Positions 8,701-13,346 of a DNA stretch of 13,346 bases are shown here, one piece after another; position 1 is the first letter of the stretch, and every line of letters starts with the position of its first letter. The position numbers were made by a program, and so were the translations under genes. The notes under the pieces were generated by a model. It was not told the DNA's origin, ran no database searches, and saw only the letters and a list, made by a program, of their open reading frames with translations. This stretch comes from MGIIa-L3 sp038150305 (GTDB taxonomy: Archaea; Thermoplasmatota; Poseidoniia; Poseidoniales; Poseidoniaceae), in contig JAYOTG010000035.1 of assembly GCA_038150305.1 (NCBI GenBank), positions 1 to 13,346 of the forward strand, written 5' to 3'.

Positions 8701-11700
8701 ACCTCGGCGGGAACCGTATCGCAAGCCTGCACGAAGCGGGCAGCATGTTTGGCCCATCGTCGCCAGAGGTGTGCGCGATTCACGCGTCACTGATTCGCAT
8801 GACGTGCTTCACCAGTGGATACACCTCGGCATCAGCGACCAATGTGAACACCTACACCAACGAAGAAGGCATTCATGATGGGTTAAGGAAGGTCTACCAG
8901 TGGCCCGGCAACGCCGGCTACTCTGGCACGTTCATGTTGAGCGGTTCCCTTACGCTCACATCAGGAACGAACAATCAGGTCGTGAAGAACGCTGACGAGG
9001 TGCCGCTCAAGCCGGGAAGCCTGACCATCGGCCCCGACGTGGAAGTCTGCGGTATCGGGCCCCAGTCCGCGCCCGTTTGTTACGATCCGGACAGCGACGC
9101 CCTTGTGGAGTACGCACCCGAGGATTTCGGCGGTCGCGTGCTGGCCCTGAACAACGACTGTGTGCTTCGTTTTGATGCAGAAGTGTTGTGCCGTGGGTTC
9201 ACGGACGAGCGAGGCGTGTACGCCGGTTCTCGGTCCCCCTTCCTCGACTTTGAGGAGGCTGAACCCGTTCACCTCGACCTGCGCAACCCCGATACCGACG
9301 GTGACGGGGTCAAAGACCTCTGGGACGACGACGACGATGGCGACGGGGTGCTCGACCATGAGGACGCCTTCCCGCGCGACGCATGCGCCACGGTCGACAC
9401 CGACAGGGACGGACGACCCGACGCCCTCGTTGCCGCGTGCTCCTCGACGCTGACCGAGGACGAGGATGACGACGGCGACGGCTGGAGCGATCTCGACGAG
9501 GGGACCTGCGGCACGAATCCGGCATCGAACCTGCACCTCCCACGCGACCTCGACGGTGACGGCACGTGCGATGCGGCCGACGCCGACATGGACGGTGACG
9601 GTTGGGACGATGCCGACGAGCGCATGTGCTCGCCTCAAGGCACGGTCGTTCGCTCCCTGCCGCCTGCGCCCGTGGAGTATGGGGACGCCACGGTGTTCCT
9701 TGGCGGCGAGGACCTCAGGACACCGATGGCGGCCTTGACGGTGTTTAGCCTCAATACCGGCACGCACCTGCTCGATTTGACCGAACACGATCCAATGGCT
9801 ACGGCGCTCGAGTTGAGCTCGTACACGGGCGTCGGCGGCCACCGCGCCTCCAACTTGGGTTCCTCGGTGGCGTTCACGGCCTACGGAGAACCATCCAATG
9901 ATGGGGTCATTTCCTACATCCTGGACGTTGGAGACGGCACCATTGTTCCGCGCTCCATCGGCGATGAGAACAGCGAATACGCGTTCGCTCCGTTCCTTGA
10001 CGCCGACGGTGAGGTCTTGGTGATCAAAGGTTCATACGAATACCTGCAGACCTTGGACGGTTCTTCACGCAACCTCGACGTTCCAAACAGTTACCCGATT
10101 CAGGCCCTGATGCTTGAGAACGGGTCGCTCCTGATCCTGAGCCACACGAGCACTCCGAAAGGCGAAGGAACAAACAGCTACACCAGTTCCTCATCCCGGG
10201 CAAGTCTCAGCCTCCTGAAGTGGAACCACACCTTCGACGCCTACGACGTGACCGCGGTGCCGCTGACGCTGCCAAGCAGCCTGACCTCGGGCGTCACCCA
10301 CCTCAGTTACGCCTCAGGCAAGATGGTGGCCGACGGCGAGGGCCAGGTGCACTATATCCTTCCCACGGTCAACTCAACCAACTCCGGTTTGATCGATCAC
10401 GAACACCTCATCATCAACGGCACCGCGCCCTATGTGCACCACGTCGGTGCCGTCACCGGAGATAGGGGGACCTACCACAACACCAACAGTTTCGGCTTGG
10501 ATTGGACGCCGGCAGGCGGCCTTCGCATGTCCTACGTGCTTGACAACCTCTCGGTGGCCCTGTCCGAACTCAACGCTTCGGGCGTCGTGTCCACGACCGT
10601 GCTCCCTGGCGGTCCGCTCGGGAGCAATTTCGCCTCCGTTGGGCACGCCACCGACACCGCCGGGCAGTCGACCGTGCTCGTGACCTATCGATCGACGACC
10701 TTCGAAAGCCGGCTCGTTGCGCCAGTACTGCGCGTGGACCCTGCTGCAGATTCGTCGTGGACGCCGGTGGACGAGGACAACGACGGCGTATGCGACGCAA
10801 GCCTCGGGGCCATGCTCCATTTCGCCGAGGAGGACCTCTTGTGGGAAGCCGGCCTGTTTTCGGCTGCAGAGCCCCTGCCCTTCGGCGCGTACGAGGTGAC
10901 CGGCGTGACCGCGTTGACCTCCCTGCCCAACGGGCTGGTGCTCAACACGACGACCGGAGCAATCTCCGGCACGCCGACGGTGGCGGTGCCCGAAGGGCAG
11001 AACGTCACCCTGCGCATCACCTCCAACGGGGTGACCATCGACATGGTGGTCCTGCTTCGCATCGCTGAGCCGGCGATGGTCAGCGTCGGCGAATTTTCGA
11101 CCAGCTCATCTTCGTCGATCAACAAGGCCAGCCACATGGTGACCACCGAGGACGGCCGCCGCTACACGCTCTCGTGGCACAGCACGGATGCGACGGGGAA
11201 GGTGAACGGCTTCAGCCACACCTCGACGGACTTGGCGCTGACCGGCTACCGGCCCAACGGCAGCGCGGTGGTCAATTGGACCTCCAACATCCGCAGTCAC
11301 GCTTGGACCTATCCGCTCGACCTTGCCCTTGACGCCGACGGCAATCCGCTGGTGCTCTTCCTTGCTGGATCGAGCAGTTGTTATCAGACGTCGTGCTCTT
11401 CAGAAAACGACATCAAATTCCCCAACCCAGAGCACGACATCCTTGCCTCTGAAGCGTGCACGACGCTGTACAGCAGCAACACCGAATGTCAGGGATGGGG
11501 TGAGCGCAAGAAGTTGGTGCTTGCCTCCTTTGACGAGGGAGGCATGGTGCAGTGGACGCAGCACGTCATGCACAGGGCAGGGAACTCCACCAATTACTAC
11601 CTTAACCCTGGCGAGGAGGGCGTCAGTTGGAGCAGTTACGACGCCCGTCAGTATTATTCGCCCGACGGCGGCGGCATGATGGACGACGATTACCTGAGCA

Positions 11701-13346
11701 TCGCCCCTGATGGCGGCATCAACTTGGCGATCCAGTTCTGCGCGGAGGCGCCTTTGGTGGGGACCTTCGGCGGGCACGAGATCCACGCCAGCAGGACGGG
11801 AGATTGCGACCACGACAACGACTACTACAACAGGAAGACCAACCTCATGCTCGCCTCCCTCACCGCAGACGGTGAGGTCGAATGGCTGACGACCAGCGAC
11901 GTGAGCACGACACCGTCGTGGGACCATGCTGAAGTGAAGCGTGTGGACCTGGACCACACCAGCGACGGCAAGATGCTTCTGAGTTACCAGACCAACGGAC
12001 AGCAGACCTGGGGCGACCTCATCTTACCGCTTCCTGACACGCCCGTCAGCAGGTACAACCGAGACCATTTCATGGTCATGTTCGACGAGGACGGGAACGC
12101 GTTGTGGTACCAGCACGGCAACGTGACCGACGGGAATTTCGATGTGCAATCGATGGTGATGGACGACGGCACCGTGGCGGTCGTTCGTGAAACGGCCCGC
12201 GACGGAAGGGCCGGCGCCTACCTCGACATGGGCGTGACCAATACAACCGCAGGACGCCCCACTTCGAGCGTTCCAGCAGGGACCGTGGCCTACAACACCA
12301 CGGGACTGGCCGAACATCCGGTTCACCTCTTCCGCTTCCGTGCTTCGGACGGTGCCCGGTTGAGCGATGCGCCCATCATGGGGGTGGACATGCAGAATGG
12401 ATTCCTCTCTGGCGCCCCGCTCGGCTACAAATTCTACATCGGTGAATTGATCGAAGCGACCACGTACCTCTCGGCACAGACCGACGGCGACCGCATCTTC
12501 GTTTTCGTCAAGACCAACCAGGTCCCGGCCAGTCGGTTCGATCTTGTCGTGCTTGAGGACGATGGAGGTCGGGCCACCGCCATGGCCACGACGGCGGACC
12601 TCGGCAGCCATGGCCGAAGTACGGCGGCTGGCTTCGACGCCTCTGGCATGCCGGTGTTCCAGATCCGTGACGGCAACGCGTTCAGTGTTCCGAGCGGCCC
12701 CTCGATGCGATCTCCGGTTGAGGTGACGTGGACCTACGACGACGGTCGAAACGTGGACGGCTTGATGTCGTCCGTGCTTCGCTTCGCTTCTGGTCTTGGC
12801 CATCAGGCAGAGCACAAGCCGTTGAGCAGCAATCAGGGGGGGGGGAACAATTACCGGTACACGGACCTCTCGGAGAGCACCTGCACCAGCACTCAATCGT
12901 CCTTGGGCGAGACCTGGTCCTTGGTGGGCACCAACGGCAGCACGTGGCTGCCTTCCGGCCTCACGTTCTCCAGCACCTGCGGGCGGTTGTCCGGCTCCTA
13001 TGCCACCACCACCACCCCGAACCCGTATTGGTTGAACATGACCGTGGACGGCCGGGTGTTCAGCCACGAAGTGATGATCGGGGTTGCACCCGTCCACAGC
13101 ATCGATGCTTTGTTCACCTTGCCGGCCTCGGGAACCTTCAGCCGCGGCGTGAACGGCGCCGTGTACAACACGACGCTGTTGGGACAGGGTTTGCTCCCTG
13201 CGACCGTGAGCCCCGCCTTGCCCAACGGCCTGACCCTGTTGGCCAACGGCAGCATCGTTGGCACGCCGACGGTCAACATGACCGCGGCGCATTACGTGGT
13301 CGTCGTGTGCAACCTGTGGAACCAGTGCGCGCGCGAAATCATCGAA
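2649..13346 (+). CDS. giant secreted multi-domain protein with RCC1-like propeller repeats, 3' end beyond window
   Basis: One frame of 3,566 codons runs without stop or frameshift to the right edge. The ATG at 2649 is the first start after an in-frame TGA at 2625 and begins a signal peptide (TRR, then a hydrophobic run to about residue 26). In residue order: about 50-250 beta-rich domain; 254-685 seven RCC1-like repeats; about 700-1050 propeller-like domain with an Asp-box at 840-847; 1057-1105 Asp-rich linker; 1110-1265 three RCC1-like repeats; about 1310-1690 beta-rich inserts with one isolated repeat at 1458; about 1690-2200 further repeats, increasingly degenerate; 2215-2325 long Asp-rich linker; about 2330-2700 propeller-like region; 2743-2809 putative Ig module; about 2815-3200 region resembling SBBP-type repeats; 3420-3566 two putative Ig modules. 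Frequent Asn-x-Ser/Thr sequons and paired cysteines fit an extracellular location. No enzyme active site was recognised; binding or adhesion is inferred. A C-terminal anchor, if any, lies beyond the window. Confidence 0.95.
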   Translation, partial: MSSVASPLTTRRAILLVALMVLMGQAGYFQSGYWMNDGESAPIEPLATTADGPMAAFSTDAFPSLDADLRAGDLSDWTFWRPNATDNSGTRGGFDTFNSALPDSNGLGQAYYAGHGSAYTASSSELGGTSVTDGMLLFTHYGLDNGAVHTASANLSLNLPASAFLSFTTVTKSDGWNDSLLDIAVYQSGSQISHTTVEPGSASLQSERVTVSVPAGSSTVTISTSVESTSSYWYGAGGFWGVHSFLVGGAATQLSLGADHACVLASDGDTKCWGANNVGQLGQGHIENMGDEVAEMGLDLPYVLFPEDTYATAVSAGGEHTCYLVTTTTTEGMPLCLGRINLLGYGWSDDGAIGDGYQEDASQMPDWPLPTGRHVDQIEAGWNHTCALFDDGSMGCWGDNTHGQLGTGNTSFLGDAADEVGDGLALVDLPADTTVTSMALGWDHTCVLYSTGDVACWGNNADGQLGLGSTTTVGDGAGEMGGNLVNISLPSGVNATSISAGDGFTCAVFSDESIRCWGRNDVGQLGQGNTATYGDNSAETVGGLSAIDLGSTYASGTKILDAGRDHVCSVIETSSTAGVIKCWGGNGDGQLGVGDAGSDKHRGDQSGEMGANLETLGTFPAVQGLDVGGLMRFEVGDRFACLMRLSDGTDTDPQVQCWGASSQGRLGYGNTETLGDSSTDALPSSDVQLRLNEAYAHDSCHGTSMPDQVEVDTADAARRMKVLADDESCPVIVYTDDDASSVLMAVYHNNRWVEETVFETTQEVVDLDAGIGPDGRVHVAWTQTETSGNNGVYHASKTSGLWSQNQAFYADEVGLLVYPDGDIELVLLQASSNHIRSSISTDGGENWALDISRDYGSTVAWSDLNVALDGDGVAYASYNVDGTLRVISRPAGGDGVGTDDWTDHVDVRSDLSDDGDVERQSLVSSVGSLSGMLAVAANGSTGGWSNVSACLDGWSSCTTASDWTVDASLSGINSTTMAMAVDLDQNHYLAYNSSNGLVLTRVGASGTATPTSTLWPHGVEEVDLQWSAPGLLYAAVRNTSDGHLWLVRVSEFGGVGMNVDLDGDGWLGIDEQACGTDAHDASSTPSDADGDGLCDGVDRVDDEVHPRGSRTIALGTSFGCAITGNVTLGSSQPAVVCWGANDEQQVGNTTATAASTLNVDTARGVDLPDWTAVVDLDAGDRHACTVTTEGEVFCWGANDHGQLGRDTGHASAFAGLVDLPDGVRALGVATGANHTCIHDQRGDVWCWGSNLKGQLGSHVFANPDGVVLLDSGSYPWLVSSWDQTTQNQFAAFSDGLAVAALSRFSSPSHPVEKFQDVDLNVPLDATLVLNLSAEDVDFGLDVYLDGAWVMGSNAGDVDSTWYNASVPLSAGEHTLKIKLTYTVGNSYGWDDYLHLHAALHGMDIAEGGAPYDVGVNLVHTLSNSTGPVKLLPGDHPISGLDAGQYETCATDANGNTTCWTGGALSASTSTPSADWQSAIANASTASGCGFTYTGNTPDPLDTTFVYPSGVAVGTQNAAVTVTNHTSLPIDCSGLRVGTATVGSVKHWDWEDMHVVPVEPGRTYLIDVFTEDKVGTDTNSDRTRVRAFAPTSAVTQNVVSGQSSSQDNHLTNRLTYTTALNQNIMIVGVERLYASSSSVTSSITEYNLKVTEVGSPHSDASSAYLYDSPLVKRNAETNYNPVGLVGTPDVGPGGSAGQTCAVPLDGVGLVCENSNLMTNPMSSINLQYEDDANRTTSFSMGQTTACAVLNGSLACWGNETVGGLGDGGSAVSTTSTPVSVSLPTGWVPVEVEVSDFDERACALLRNATNDKRVYCWGPDAVGSLGNGGGLSSTPTTAPGTPVQWFNDPLEVQTDSFELDRQPWDIVQLVAEKYNNRNTPCVRSYEGLVKCWNTDLAFLDWEHLDSENEMGKNLPFVDLGTEVYATDLTQTYTDNTCALLENGTVTCWGSSSRSGVDASISGYDTSAVTANGDARRVVGTGTSSGVLTDVVDIARNCALLSNGTVRCWTQYNDRAHFEVDLGGNRIASLHEAGSMFGPSSPEVCAIHASLIRMTCFTSGYTSASATNVNTYTNEEGIHDGLRKVYQWPGNAGYSGTFMLSGSLTLTSGTNNQVVKNADEVPLKPGSLTIGPDVEVCGIGPQSAPVCYDPDSDALVEYAPEDFGGRVLALNNDCVLRFDAEVLCRGFTDERGVYAGSRSPFLDFEEAEPVHLDLRNPDTDGDGVKDLWDDDDDGDGVLDHEDAFPRDACATVDTDRDGRPDALVAACSSTLTEDEDDDGDGWSDLDEGTCGTNPASNLHLPRDLDGDGTCDAADADMDGDGWDDADERMCSPQGTVVRSLPPAPVEYGDATVFLGGEDLRTPMAALTVFSLNTGTHLLDLTEHDPMATALELSSYTGVGGHRASNLGSSVAFTAYGEPSNDGVISYILDVGDGTIVPRSIGDENSEYAFAPFLDADGEVLVIKGSYEYLQTLDGSSRNLDVPNSYPIQALMLENGSLLILSHTSTPKGEGTNSYTSSSSRASLSLLKWNHTFDAYDVTAVPLTLPSSLTSGVTHLSYASGKMVADGEGQVHYILPTVNSTNSGLIDHEHLIINGTAPYVHHVGAVTGDRGTYHNTNSFGLDWTPAGGLRMSYVLDNLSVALSELNASGVVSTTVLPGGPLGSNFASVGHATDTAGQSTVLVTYRSTTFESRLVAPVLRVDPAADSSWTPVDEDNDGVCDASLGAMLHFAEEDLLWEAGLFSAAEPLPFGAYEVTGVTALTSLPNGLVLNTTTGAISGTPTVAVPEGQNVTLRITSNGVTIDMVVLLRIAEPAMVSVGEFSTSSSSSINKASHMVTTEDGRRYTLSWHSTDATGKVNGFSHTSTDLALTGYRPNGSAVVNWTSNIRSHAWTYPLDLALDADGNPLVLFLAGSSSCYQTSCSSENDIKFPNPEHDILASEACTTLYSSNTECQGWGERKKLVLASFDEGGMVQWTQHVMHRAGNSTNYYLNPGEEGVSWSSYDARQYYSPDGGGMMDDDYLSIAPDGGINLAIQFCAEAPLVGTFGGHEIHASRTGDCDHDNDYYNRKTNLMLASLTADGEVEWLTTSDVSTTPSWDHAEVKRVDLDHTSDGKMLLSYQTNGQQTWGDLILPLPDTPVSRYNRDHFMVMFDEDGNALWYQHGNVTDGNFDVQSMVMDDGTVAVVRETARDGRAGAYLDMGVTNTTAGRPTSSVPAGTVAYNTTGLAEHPVHLFRFRASDGARLSDAPIMGVDMQNGFLSGAPLGYKFYIGELIEATTYLSAQTDGDRIFVFVKTNQVPASRFDLVVLEDDGGRATAMATTADLGSHGRSTAAGFDASGMPVFQIRDGNAFSVPSGPSMRSPVEVTWTYDDGRNVDGLMSSVLRFASGLGHQAEHKPLSSNQGGGNNYRYTDLSESTCTSTQSSLGETWSLVGTNGSTWLPSGLTFSSTCGRLSGSYATTTTPNPYWLNMTVDGRVFSHEVMIGVAPVHSIDALFTLPASGTFSRGVNGAVYNTTLLGQGLLPATVSPALPNGLTLLANGSIVGTPTVNMTAAHYVVVVCNLWNQCAREIIE
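3408..4703 (+). repeat. first RCC1-like array: seven repeats, likely one complete beta-propeller
   Basis: Seven copies of the pattern G-x-x-H-T-C-x-L, D-G, C-W-G-x-N-x-x-G-Q-L-G occur. The second Cys of each falls at residues 272, 336, 396, 456, 516, 582 and 657, so the period is 60 in the middle and 60-75 elsewhere. The second copy is degenerate (LCLG instead of CWG). Most copies have their two Cys exactly 10 residues apart (262/272, 386/396, 446/456, 506/516), suggesting a disulfide within each blade outside the cell. Between copies a G-D-x3-E-x-G segment recurs (for example GDGAGEMG). RCC1 folds are seven-bladed propellers, so the count fits one closed domain. Confidence 0.85.
4740..5800 (+). 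other. propeller-like domain with Asp-box
   Basis: Residues about 698-1050 contain recurring strands of the type 'value, Asp-Gly, V-x-V-A-W/Y' (for example GPDGRVHVAW and DGDGVAYASY) alternating with short W-containing loops. STDGGENW at residues 840-847 matches the sialidase/BNR Asp-box pattern S-x-D-x-G-x-x-W. This suggests another beta-propeller. No sialidase catalytic arginine triad was identified, so an enzymatic role is not claimed. Confidence 0.5.
5817..5966 (+). other. Asp-rich calcium-type linker 1
   Basis: Residues 1057-1105 contain DLDGDGWLGIDE, CGTDAHDASSTPSD and ADGDGLCDGVD, the spacing seen in thrombospondin type-3 and related calcium-binding repeats that stiffen extracellular proteins. 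It separates the Asp-box domain from the second RCC1-like array. Calcium binding is inferred from the motif. Confidence 0.7.
5976..6440 (+). repeat. second RCC1-like array, first part (three repeats)
   Basis: Three repeats have the second Cys of C-W-G at residues 1137, 1194 and 1246. The last two are near-consensus (HACTVTTEGEVFCWG and HTCIHDQRGDVWCWG), each with Cys spacing of 10. The first has an expanded loop. The array then stops and is followed by beta-rich inserts. Confidence 0.8.
6576..7700 (+). other. beta-rich inserts interrupting the RCC1-like array
   Basis: Residues about 1310-1420 form a stretch of alternating hydrophobic strands with DVYLDGAWV and SVPLSAGEHTLKIKL, the look of a jelly-roll or carbohydrate-binding-like sandwich. 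One isolated degenerate RCC1-like unit follows (ETCATDANGNTTCWTGG, Cys at 1458). Residues about 1475-1690 are a further beta-rich stretch without a recognised family. The boundaries are approximate and the functions unknown. Confidence 0.35.
7707..9255 (+). repeat. second RCC1-like array, later part, increasingly degenerate
   Basis: Cys-containing repeat cores recur with the second Cys at residues 1710, 1754, 1814, 1889, 1945, 2005, 2053, 2144 and 2181. CWG is kept at 1754, 1814 and 1945, becomes CWN at 1889 and CWT at 2005, and is lost (CEN, CFT, CYD, CRG) at 1710, 2053, 2144 and 2181. The Cys pair survives in the degenerate copies while Trp-Gly and GQLG are lost, so disulfides may be kept where the consensus surface is not. 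Confidence 0.65.
9291..9622 (+). other. Asp-rich calcium-type linker 2 (TSP3-like)
   Basis: Residues 2215-2325 carry repeated D-x-D-G-D-G units: DTDGDGVKD, DDDDDGDGVLD, DTDRDGRPD, DEDDDGDGWSD, DLDGDGTCD and DMDGDGWDD, with interspersed Cys. This is typical of thrombospondin type-3-like calcium-binding linkers in secreted archaeal and bacterial proteins. It separates the RCC1-like half from the second half of the protein. Confidence 0.85.
9630..10800 (+). other. propeller-like region ending in a short Asp-rich motif
   Basis: Residues about 2330-2705 are beta-rich with repeated 'hydrophobic strand, x-D-G, strand' units such as FLDADGEVLVIKG and MLENGSLLILS, suggesting an unclassified beta-propeller. 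No catalytic motif was seen. It ends with DEDNDGVCD (about 2708-2716), a third and much shorter calcium-type motif. Confidence 0.4.
10875..11075 (+). other. putative Ig (He_PIG-like) module 1
   Basis: Residues about 2743-2809 contain LPNGLVLNTTTGAISGTPTV, the signature of He_PIG modules: 'LPxGLxL' followed by 'G.I.GTPT'. These are extracellular immunoglobulin-like folds often used as spacers. Confidence 0.8.
11085..12260 (+). other. SBBP-like propeller repeat region
   Basis: Residues about 2813-3204 contain repeated units of the form 'L-x-L-A-S-F/L-x-x-x-G-x-V-x-W', for example LMLASLTADGEVEW, LVLASFDEGGMVQW and MVMFDEDGNALWYQ, with TFGGHEIHA in between. This resembles the SBBP or delta-60 type beta-propeller repeats common in secreted proteins. 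The family assignment is by eye. Confidence 0.5.
12836..12845 (+). repeat. run of ten G inside the giant gene
   Basis: Ten consecutive G encode the Gly-Gly-Gly of NQGGGNNY at residues 3397-3399 and complete the preceding Gln codon. The frame on both sides is the same, so the gene reads through as assembled. Such a run is prone to polymerase slippage and to sequencing error. Confidence 0.9.
12906..13346 (+). other. tandem putative Ig (He_PIG-like) modules at window edge
   Basis: Residues about 3420-3480 contain WLPSGLTF followed by STCGRLSG, and residues about 3484-3566 contain LPNGLTLLANGSIVGTPTV. Both match the He_PIG pattern, the second closely. The series probably continues to the right, as tandem runs of such modules are usual. 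The window ends inside or just after the second module. Confidence 0.7.

Noticed and set aside
8961..9842. Minus-strand open frame of 293 codons opposite the Asp-rich linker
   Set aside because: Its Val/Ile/Ala-rich sequence is the mirror of GAC/GAT/GTG codons of the plus-strand calcium-type linker. No family is recognised.
12024..13292. Minus-strand open frame of 422 codons opposite the giant gene
   Set aside because: It shares codon register with the plus-strand gene, where TTA, CTA and TCA codons (which would make minus-strand stops) are rare. The translation is Arg/Val/Gly/His-rich, with no recognisable domain, and the plus frame has clear domains here.

Overview
The window looks like chromosomal DNA of a marine planktonic archaeon, most likely Marine Group II (Poseidoniales), from a high-GC lineage and probably from a metagenome assembly. 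This is inference. The supports are a regulator with the C-terminal HTH_10 (bacterio-opsin-activator) helix-turn-helix typical of Euryarchaeota, an exceptionally long secreted protein with propeller, Asp-rich calcium-type and putative-Ig segments, GC-rich codons, and a 10-N scaffold gap. The proteins are not acidic enough overall to suggest a haloarchaeon. No rRNA, tRNA, CRISPR array, insertion sequence or phage gene was seen.

Layout. Bases 1-1196 hold the 3' part of an NADP-type glutamate dehydrogenase gene (gdhA); about the first 60 residues lie left of the window. A 106-base intergenic stretch follows, with a perfect 14-bp palindrome just after the gdhA stop. Next is a LysE/RhtB-type amino-acid exporter gene (1303-1953, plus). 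It abuts, stop codon to stop codon, a convergent HTH_10 regulator gene (1954-2583, minus) that is interrupted near its 3' end by the assembly gap (1984-1993). A 65-base divergent promoter region (2584-2648) carries a second perfect 14-bp palindrome, CCTATCATGATAGG, a good operator candidate.

Everything from 2649 to the right edge is one uninterrupted plus-strand reading frame of 3,566 codons that leaves the window still open. I translated it throughout and met no stop and no frameshift. It encodes an exported protein in this order: signal peptide; beta-rich N-terminal domain; an array of seven RCC1-like repeats; a propeller-like domain with an Asp-box; an Asp-rich calcium-type linker; a second, interrupted and decaying RCC1-like array; a long Asp-rich linker; another propeller-like region; a putative Ig module; a region resembling SBBP-type propeller repeats; and at least two more putative Ig modules at the right edge. 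The cell-attachment or C-terminal sorting region, if any, lies beyond the window.

How the genes may work together. Glutamate dehydrogenase assimilates ammonium into glutamate, and the LysE-type protein could export an amino acid, so the left side may concern amino-acid balance. The regulator is divergent from the giant surface-protein gene, and the palindrome between them makes control of both by that regulator a reasonable hypothesis. Nothing in the sequence proves it.
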